Origin: a virus
IMG/VR virus record: IMGVR_UViG_3300047408_000224
Coordinates: 1 to 41,305 of that record
DNA length: 41,305 nucleotides
Strand: one strand, 5' to 3'
The notes under the pieces were generated by a model, which made no database searches, had not been told where the DNA came from, and saw only the letters and a program-made list of their open reading frames with translations. Positions 37,009 to 41,305 of this stretch are shown here, piece by piece. The translations under genes were made by a program, and so were the position numbers. The stretch's first letter is position 1. Each line of letters starts with the position of its first letter.

Positions 37009-37466
37009 ACCCGAACCCGGAACCGTGGAACGACGACGGCCACGTCCTTGAGCTCGAGCCGGGCAACACTCCGGACCGGCAGGCTGCCCTCGACGCCGCC
37101 GCGAAGAAGGCCGCAGCGTGTGACTCCGTGCCTCCCGGTCCCCTGTTCGGGCTGCGCGGCTGGCACGTCATGCGTGGCGAGGGCGACGGGGCCACGCTGT
37201 ACTTCGGGCGGCACCGTGGTGCAGGCTACGTGTCGCTTCATCTGCGCGGCTTCAACGGCTGGCGGTCCTACCCGACCTGGATGCCGGGCGGCTGGGAGTA
37301 CTTCAGCCCGACGCTCTACTACGGGCGACTGTTCACGGAAGGAGCTAGCCGCTCCCGTTCGCTCGGAACGGTCCTGATCCCAGCGCATGTCGCCCGCGCG
37401 TGGCGCTGGGCCACGTCACCGACCTACCGCCGCGTTATGCGCGACCGACCCATGGAGGAGCGATGA
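37005..37466 (+). CDS. Hypothetical early protein
   Basis: 153 residues. Helical Ala/Lys part (RQAALDAAAKKAAACDSV), then a Gly/Trp/Tyr-rich beta region (FGLRGWHVMRGEGDGATLYF, YPTWMPGGWEYFSPTLYYG) and a basic end (WATSPTYRRVMRDRP). The aromatic-rich middle suggests a small binding domain. No family recognised. Confidence 0.65.
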   Translation: MNPNPEPWNDDGHVLELEPGNTPDRQAALDAAAKKAAACDSVPPGPLFGLRGWHVMRGEGDGATLYFGRHRGAGYVSLHLRGFNGWRSYPTWMPGGWEYFSPTLYYGRLFTEGASRSRSLGTVLIPAHVARAWRWATSPTYRRVMRDRPMEER

Positions 37467-38035
37467 CCGAAGCCCCGAGATCGGGCAGCACGCGCGAAGT
37501 GCAGAAGCTTCGGCAGGCGCTACGCGAGGTCGTGAAGTTGGCCGACGCGCCCTGGTCACCAGAAGGCGAGCATCTGCGCCTACGGGCGATCCGGAGCGTG
37601 GCGACGAACGTGCTACCCGCCCGCCGCACTGAAGAGGACTGGCCGCTCGGCCGGTGCATGGAGTGCGACGCCCACCACAACCGCGTCCGCGAGGCCATCG
37701 GCAACGAGAGCGGTGGCGGCTTCCCGATGTGCGAGGAGCACCTATGGACCGAACACACACCTTCGGGCAGCACGACGCTCGCGCCCGAGCTCAGCGCCGA
37801 AGACGTTCGCGTCCTCCGGATCTTCCCCCCGCATTCCGCGGCCGGCCTCCGCCACCACACCCTTCGCGAACGCATCGCCACCGCGAACACCCCGCTCCCC
37901 TGGCTCACCGTCATGGGCCTACGCCACCTCGGCTACGTCGCTCGATACAACGGGTGGTGGAAGCGCACCGCCGCCGGCGACACCTACCTCCACCATCTCG
38001 ACGCGCCACCGGCGCCACAGGAGACCCTCGCATGA
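37463..38035 (+). CDS. Putative DNA-binding protein with zinc knuckle and winged helix
   Basis: 190 residues. Helical start (VQKLRQALREVVKLADAPWS), a Cys/His knuckle (CMECDAHHNRV to MCEEHLW) and a C-terminal segment (LSAEDVRVLRIFPPHSAAGL to MGLRHLGYVARYNGWWKRT) with the form of a winged helix. Probably binds DNA; it directly precedes the second recombinase (four-base overlap) and might be its accessory factor. Confidence 0.6.
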   Translation: MTEAPRSGSTREVQKLRQALREVVKLADAPWSPEGEHLRLRAIRSVATNVLPARRTEEDWPLGRCMECDAHHNRVREAIGNESGGGFPMCEEHLWTEHTPSGSTTLAPELSAEDVRVLRIFPPHSAAGLRHHTLRERIATANTPLPWLTVMGLRHLGYVARYNGWWKRTAAGDTYLHHLDAPPAPQETLA

Positions 38036-38943
38036 AGACCGCCGTCGTCATCCGCGACCAGCTCGCCCTGGACTGGTCGACCCCCGAGGAAGTGCTCGAC
38101 GCCGTCCCGGTGATCGAGAAGAAGCGCCCACCGTCCAAGCCCCGCCCCCGTCGACCCGTCACCGGGACGATCGTCGAAGAGCCGACGAAGCCGAACCTCA
38201 CGCTCGTCCGCGCCGAGCCCGTCACGGGGGAGATCCTTCTCGACCGTCGCGGCCTCCCGCGCACCAGGGCGACGATGCCCGGCGCCGGCCGCGGACGCCG
38301 CCCCGTCACGAAAGGACGCGAGTACCCGCCGGACCCGATGACGTCGAAGGAGATCGACGCGATGCTCCGCTACCTCGCGGAGCCCCGGAACAAGTACGAG
38401 ACCCGCCACGGCCACACGTCCCGCATCCGCCTCCGTGCGCTCATCGCGCTCCTGTGGCGGTCAGGTCTCCGTATCAGCGAGGCGCTCGACCTCGAGCCGC
38501 GCGACCTGCAGCGCGAGCACTTCTGCCTCACCGTCCGGCACGGCAAGGGCGACAAGCGCCGCATCAGTGCGATGGACGAGTGGGGATGGAAGATGCTCGA
38601 GCCGTGGCTCGAGGTCCGCGCCGACATCGAACGCGGCCCCGTGTTCTGCGTCGTGTCGGGTGTCTCCGCCGGGATGCGCTGGTCGAGCGCCGACGTCCGC
38701 CGCCAGCTGAAGAACACCGCGCTCGCCGCCGGCGTTCAGCGCCGCGTGGCCCCGCACCAGTTTCGGCACGCGCACGCAGCTGACCTGTACCGCGAGAAGG
38801 TCGACGTGTTCGTCGTGCAGCGGCAGCTGGGTCACGCCCGCCTGGACATCACGGCGCATTACCTCTCGTCGATCGCGCCGGTCGAACTGCTGGAGCCGAT
38901 AGGTCGCCGCAAGGCGCCGCAGATGCCGGTCACGACGCTCTGA
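38032..38943 (+). CDS. Second tyrosine recombinase
   Basis: 303 residues. Complete catalytic set: Arg147 (SGLRISEAL), Lys172 (HGKGDKRR), His242 and Arg245 (HQFRHAHA), His268 (QLGHARLD) and Tyr277 (ITAHYLS). The catalytic domain begins at about 103. Residues 1-100 are Pro/Arg-rich and disordered, with a twice-repeated PVTG phrase, so the usual core-binding domain is missing. This matches a widespread actinobacterial group of recombinases. It is unlike the integrase at 886. Roles could be dimer resolution or exchange of the neighbouring gene cassettes. A longer upstream frame is rejected, since ATG 38032 overlaps the preceding stop. Confidence 0.9.
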   Translation: MKTAVVIRDQLALDWSTPEEVLDAVPVIEKKRPPSKPRPRRPVTGTIVEEPTKPNLTLVRAEPVTGEILLDRRGLPRTRATMPGAGRGRRPVTKGREYPPDPMTSKEIDAMLRYLAEPRNKYETRHGHTSRIRLRALIALLWRSGLRISEALDLEPRDLQREHFCLTVRHGKGDKRRISAMDEWGWKMLEPWLEVRADIERGPVFCVVSGVSAGMRWSSADVRRQLKNTALAAGVQRRVAPHQFRHAHAADLYREKVDVFVVQRQLGHARLDITAHYLSSIAPVELLEPIGRRKAPQMPVTTL

Positions 38944-39314
38944 TGGACGAGCCGCTCTACACCTCGTGGACGCTCGCCATCGCTGCCGACGCGGCGGACG
39001 GTGCGCTCCTGGCCGGGTGCGCTGGCCGCGGCGTCGCGAAGGCCGTGCTCGACACGGTCACCCGCGACGCCGCGGGGGATGGCCGGATGGCGCTCGCGAC
39101 GATCGCGCCGCCGCGTCGATCACAGCCCCAGTCCGCGACGAAGCGCGTGGACGATCTCGACCGGCTGTGCTCGGAGCAGCAGGAGTACATCCGCGTCCTC
39201 GCCGCGGACCGCGACGCGCTCCGCCGTGCCGCCTGCGACATCCTCAACCCCGACGGGCCGACCGACGCGCACGCGCGCCTCGCCGCGCTCGTCATCCCGA
39301 AGGACGGTGCGTGA
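38943..39314 (+). CDS. Hypothetical early protein
   Basis: 123 residues from ATG 38943 (TGATG). Two helical parts (WTLAIAADAADGALLAGCAG; VDDLDRLCSEQQEYIRVLAA) around a basic Pro/Ser stretch. It precedes the replisome-organiser-like gene by one-base overlap, so may be a partner. Not recognised. Confidence 0.65.
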   Translation: MDEPLYTSWTLAIAADAADGALLAGCAGRGVAKAVLDTVTRDAAGDGRMALATIAPPRRSQPQSATKRVDDLDRLCSEQQEYIRVLAADRDALRRAACDILNPDGPTDAHARLAALVIPKDGA

Positions 39315-39943
39315 TGGCCGGAGGTCTTCCGAGCTACATGGTCGTACGCGGCGCGGCCCGCGACGTGAAGCTGCGCCGCCTCACGAACGACGAGAAGTTC
39401 GTCTGGTTCATGGGGATCCTCTCGCTCGCCGCCGGGGAGCCGCGCGGCTACCTGAGGGTCGGCACCGAGGATCTCCCCGACGACCAGGCCGCCGCCGAGG
39501 CCGCCGCCTACGAGGCCGGTGCCGACGTGGAGAACGCGGTCCGGGCGATCCAGAAGCTGAAGACGGTCGGGTGCCTCATCGACACCGACCAGGGGTTGTA
39601 CGTGACGAAGTGGAGCGATCACCAGTACGCGCCCAAGCATCAGCGGCCGTCGGATGCGCCGGCGGAGACGCGGGCGCGGAAGCAGCGGTCGCGTGCGGAG
39701 AACCAGTTGCTCGAGGTGCCGGCGGGTGGGACGCGTCAGCGGGATCGGGAGAAGCGGGAGTTGTGGATCGCTGAGCTTGCGGCGGAGATGTATCCGGGGG
39801 TCGATGACCCGTTGCGAGAGGCGGGGTTCGTGAAGCAGGCGTTGGGTTCGGGGTGCCGGACGAAGAAGGACATCAGGGCCTACGTGGAGCCGTGGATCGC
39901 GGGGCCGAGAGCTGTTGAGACACCGAAGGAGGCGGTCGCGTGA
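39314..39943 (+). CDS. DnaD / replisome-organiser-like replication initiator
   Basis: 209 residues. The N-terminal 110 follow the phage replisome organiser layout: KLRRLTNDEKFVWFMGILSL with a G.P.G.L.... region, a winged helix (VENAVRAIQKLKTVGCLIDT) and LYVTKWSDHQYAPK, the W..HQ close of that domain. A basic linker leads to a small helical C-terminal domain (LWIAELAAEMYPGVDDPLRE). It should open an origin or load host helicase. It is the only replication protein recognised in the window. Confidence 0.7.
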   Translation: MAGGLPSYMVVRGAARDVKLRRLTNDEKFVWFMGILSLAAGEPRGYLRVGTEDLPDDQAAAEAAAYEAGADVENAVRAIQKLKTVGCLIDTDQGLYVTKWSDHQYAPKHQRPSDAPAETRARKQRSRAENQLLEVPAGGTRQRDREKRELWIAELAAEMYPGVDDPLREAGFVKQALGSGCRTKKDIRAYVEPWIAGPRAVETPKEAVA

Positions 39944-40203
39944 TCGACCGAATGCAGGACCCGTCACCGGACGTAACCGGGGTCTCGGTTACGTCGCGCA
40001 AAGCGGGGGTGCGCCCCTGCGAGACGTGCGGCGAGGCCAAGAACGACGGCCGGCGCGAGTGCGGGAAGTGCCGCATCGCTCGCTACCGGGCCGATCCGGA
40101 GAAAGCCGAGCGCAGCCGTGAGGCGTCCCGCAGGTGGAAGGGCCAGGAGTACGCGCGGCAGCTCGCCGCGTGGAACCAGCGACAGGAAGTGGCGACCCGA
40201 TGA
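39940..40203 (+). CDS. Zinc-ribbon miniprotein, paralogue B
   Basis: 87 residues from GTG 39940. CETCGEAKNDGRRECGKCRI with ARYRADPEKAERSREASRRW, clearly a duplicate of the protein at 36739. The early codons carry a 7-bp hairpin (CGTAACC-8-GGTTACG), a counterpart of the hairpin in paralogue A. Same likely role in nucleic-acid binding. Confidence 0.75.
   Translation: MIDRMQDPSPDVTGVSVTSRKAGVRPCETCGEAKNDGRRECGKCRIARYRADPEKAERSREASRRWKGQEYARQLAAWNQRQEVATR
40045..40064 (+). repeat. 20-bp exact direct repeat of 36871-36890
   Basis: The DGRRECG coding segment is identical in both zinc-ribbon paralogues over 20 bases, in direct orientation 3174 bases apart. It frames the second recombinase and the replication initiator. 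Confidence 0.9.
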
Positions 40204-40565
40204 ATCTCAACCCCTCAAGGCGCGTCATCAGGTCAGAGGTGGAAGGCCGACGTGACGTTGCGCGCGAGCGTCGGTACCAGGAACGCTACGCCAGGCGGCA
40301 CGGGTACTTCTGGATGCCCTGCCCGCTCTGCTCGGAGATGTTCGGTGGGCACGAGTGGCGCGGCAGCGGCCTGCCCGACTCCCACCGCGAAGGTACGGAG
40401 CATGGCATCTGTCCTCGCTGCACAGGAGAGCGGCAGCGGGCCGCTGAGCGGCACCTGCGCGAGCTCGGCCGGTCGTACACCTTCACCACGAGCAGGTGGG
40501 GAAGCGACCAGGTGACCCATCGCGTCGGGACCGATCCGATGAACCCGAAGGGGGTTACGTCGTGA
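40200..40565 (+). CDS. Zinc-ribbon miniprotein (complete copy)
   Basis: 121 residues from ATG 40200 (ATGA overlap). A basic start (RRVIRSEVEGRRDVARERRY), then HGYFWMPCPLCSEMFGGHEW and GICPRCTGERQRAAERHLRE: two CxxC knuckles with an aromatic/His insert, a type common in actinophages. Its last 90 bases are repeated at 1-90. Function unknown. Confidence 0.75.
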   Translation: MNLNPSRRVIRSEVEGRRDVARERRYQERYARRHGYFWMPCPLCSEMFGGHEWRGSGLPDSHREGTEHGICPRCTGERQRAAERHLRELGRSYTFTTSRWGSDQVTHRVGTDPMNPKGVTS

Positions 40566-40577
40566 GCCCATCGGACG
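40476..40577. repeat. Terminal overlap repeat, right copy (exact)
   Basis: Identical to bases 1-102. The copies part at 40578, inside the fifth or sixth codon of the gene at 40562. Confidence 0.95.
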
Positions 40578-40804
40578 ATTCTGTGGCTTCGATTCCGCCC
40601 GCCCGCGACGCTCTCGCAGCGGCGGCGATCATCGTCGGGAGCCTGCTCGCAAGGCAGCCCGAGTGCCGTGAGTGGCTCGATGACCTGATCGAGAAGCAGC
40701 ACCTCACGTTCCGTGGGGCGGACGCGATCCAGGCGGCCTCGCGGGCGATCATGCGCGAGGTCGATCAACCCATGTCGGTGATCGGGAGGCTCGACCATGA
40801 GTGA
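40562..40804 (+). CDS. 80-aa hypothetical protein, right-allele specific
   Basis: GTG 40562 overlaps the previous stop. Helical (ARDALAAAAIIVGSLLARQP, IQAASRAIMREVDQPMSVIG). Codons 5-9 (DDSVA) share a 15-base word (40574-40588) with the start of the next gene (40803-40817). In the left copy of this locus only its first codons remain (87-122). Function unknown. Confidence 0.68.
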   Translation: MSPSDDSVASIPPARDALAAAAIIVGSLLARQPECREWLDDLIEKQHLTFRGADAIQAASRAIMREVDQPMSVIGRLDHE

Positions 40805-41177
40805 CGATTCTGTGGCTCCGCTCACGGACGCGGAGGCTGAGGCGATGCTGGATCGCCTGGCCCGGCATTACGGTGAGCCCGTGCGCCCGGTGAGCGTCTA
40901 TTGCGACGCCTTCCGGGCATGGGGCAAGGCGCTCCAAGACCGCGAGGAGGAGGGCACCCAGCGCGACCGGGGGCTCGACGACGCCCGCGCCGCCATGAGG
41001 GTCCTGATGAACGGCATCGCCATTGGCAAGTCTTCGATGCTCGGGCGACTCATCTACGACGGCGAGAAGCTGCGGACCGAGAAGTGCCCGGTGCACAAGG
41101 GCGTCTGGTCGGGGATCGGCCACTGTGAGTACGGCTGCGATCACACCGGATGGCTGCCTGCTGAGGTCGAATCGTGA
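40797..41177 (+). CDS. 126-aa hypothetical protein, right-allele specific
   Basis: ATG 40797 overlaps the previous gene by eight bases. Acidic start with DDSVAPLTDAEAEAMLDRLA, central helices, and a C-terminal CPVHKGVWSGIGHCEYGC finger ending in a Trp motif. Absent from the left copy. Function unknown; the finger suggests nucleic-acid or protein binding. Confidence 0.7.
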   Translation: MSDDSVAPLTDAEAEAMLDRLARHYGEPVRPVSVYCDAFRAWGKALQDREEEGTQRDRGLDDARAAMRVLMNGIAIGKSSMLGRLIYDGEKLRTEKCPVHKGVWSGIGHCEYGCDHTGWLPAEVES

Positions 41178-41305
41178 CCCCGCAATCGGGCATATCGGCT
41201 GCTGACGTCATCCGCGATGTCGCGTACGGCGACCTGAAGTACTACCCCGGCAGGAGCGAGGCCGGGGCACGGGCTGTGATCGACGCCCTCAGGGCCGCTG
41301 GCTTC
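41174..41305 (+). CDS. Partial gene, second copy of the 415-714 gene
   Basis: The first 44 codons, cut by the window end. GTG start with GTGA overlap where the left copy has ATGA; codons 4-5 read Q-S instead of L-P, all else identical. It shows that the window has returned to its own start. Confidence 0.85.
   Translation, partial: MTPQSGISAADVIRDVAYGDLKYYPGRSEAGARAVIDALRAAGF
41175..41305. repeat. Terminal overlap repeat, right copy (near exact)
   Basis: Matches 416-546 with three adjacent mismatches, up to the last base of the window. Confidence 0.95.

Noticed and set aside
37654-38943. Long upstream extension of the second recombinase
   Set aside because: The extra part overlaps the preceding gene in another frame and is Arg/Pro-rich; ATG 38032 in an ATGA overlap gives a sensible start.
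30684-41177. Known anti-phage defence, toxin-antitoxin pair or restriction system in the early operon
   Set aside because: No methyltransferase, nuclease-toxin, Abi or TA partner pattern was recognised among these proteins.

Overview
The window is, in effect, one complete temperate tailed-phage genome (siphovirus type) of a high-GC actinobacterium. The host group is inferred from four things: codon use and GC content, an actinobacterial-type integration host factor, small overlapping genes like those of actinophages, and an attachment site copied from the 3' part of a tRNA-Ser(CGA) gene. I cannot name the host genus. The two ends of the window overlap. Bases 1-102 equal 40476-40577, and 416-546 equal 41175-41305 except for three adjacent bases, with different gene content between. 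This is what a circular or circularly permuted genome of about 40.5-40.8 kb looks like when a polymorphic cassette locus is read twice. Only one att copy is present, as expected for the circular rather than the integrated form.

Layout on the circle. (a) 1-2608, plus strand: end of the early operon, with small genes, an excisionase-like protein, a tyrosine integrase and an HNH endonuclease. (b) 2610-2875: attP, with a tRNA-Ser core between two direct arm-type repeats. (c) 2950-3696, plus strand: a secreted and a membrane protein, candidate lysogenic-conversion genes that would sit at one prophage end. (d) 3703-3781: convergent terminator and an operator-like site. (e) 3785-27914, minus strand: late genes. 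In transcription order these are three unknown or sigma genes (a SigH-like sigma factor last), a tRNA-Met-like gene, small proteins, small and large terminase, portal, scaffold, major capsid, head decoration and SGNH hydrolase, head-tail connectors and MuF protein, major tail protein, frameshifted tail chaperone, tape measure, Dit and tail tip proteins, then the lysis cassette (coiled-coil membrane protein, collagen-like membrane protein, M15 peptidase, lysozyme-fold enzyme, holin). (f) 27915-29236: regulatory region with iteron-like repeats, a ribbon-helix-helix protein, a Cro/CI-type repressor and the divergent switch. (g) 29237-41305, plus strand: early operon of about 35 tightly overlapping genes that continues across the ends of the window into region (a). 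It encodes a Cro-like protein, an mIHF-like protein, a Rad52-type annealing protein with a PD-(D/E)XK exonuclease, HNH proteins, many zinc-ribbon miniproteins, a second tyrosine recombinase and a DnaD/replisome-organiser-like protein.

How it fits together. The repressor at 28796-29170 probably binds a 12-bp quasi-palindrome (ACGGACnGTTCG) present twice in the switch. The same word recurs at the terminator end of the late operon, upstream of the large terminase and at an early gene start, a pattern like the stoperators of mycobacteriophage L5. The SigH-like factor is placed to drive or amplify late transcription. The phage mIHF, excisionase and integrase could make integration less dependent on the host. 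No polymerase, helicase, primase or SSB was recognised, so replication must rely largely on the host. No CRISPR array, insertion sequence or known defence system was seen.
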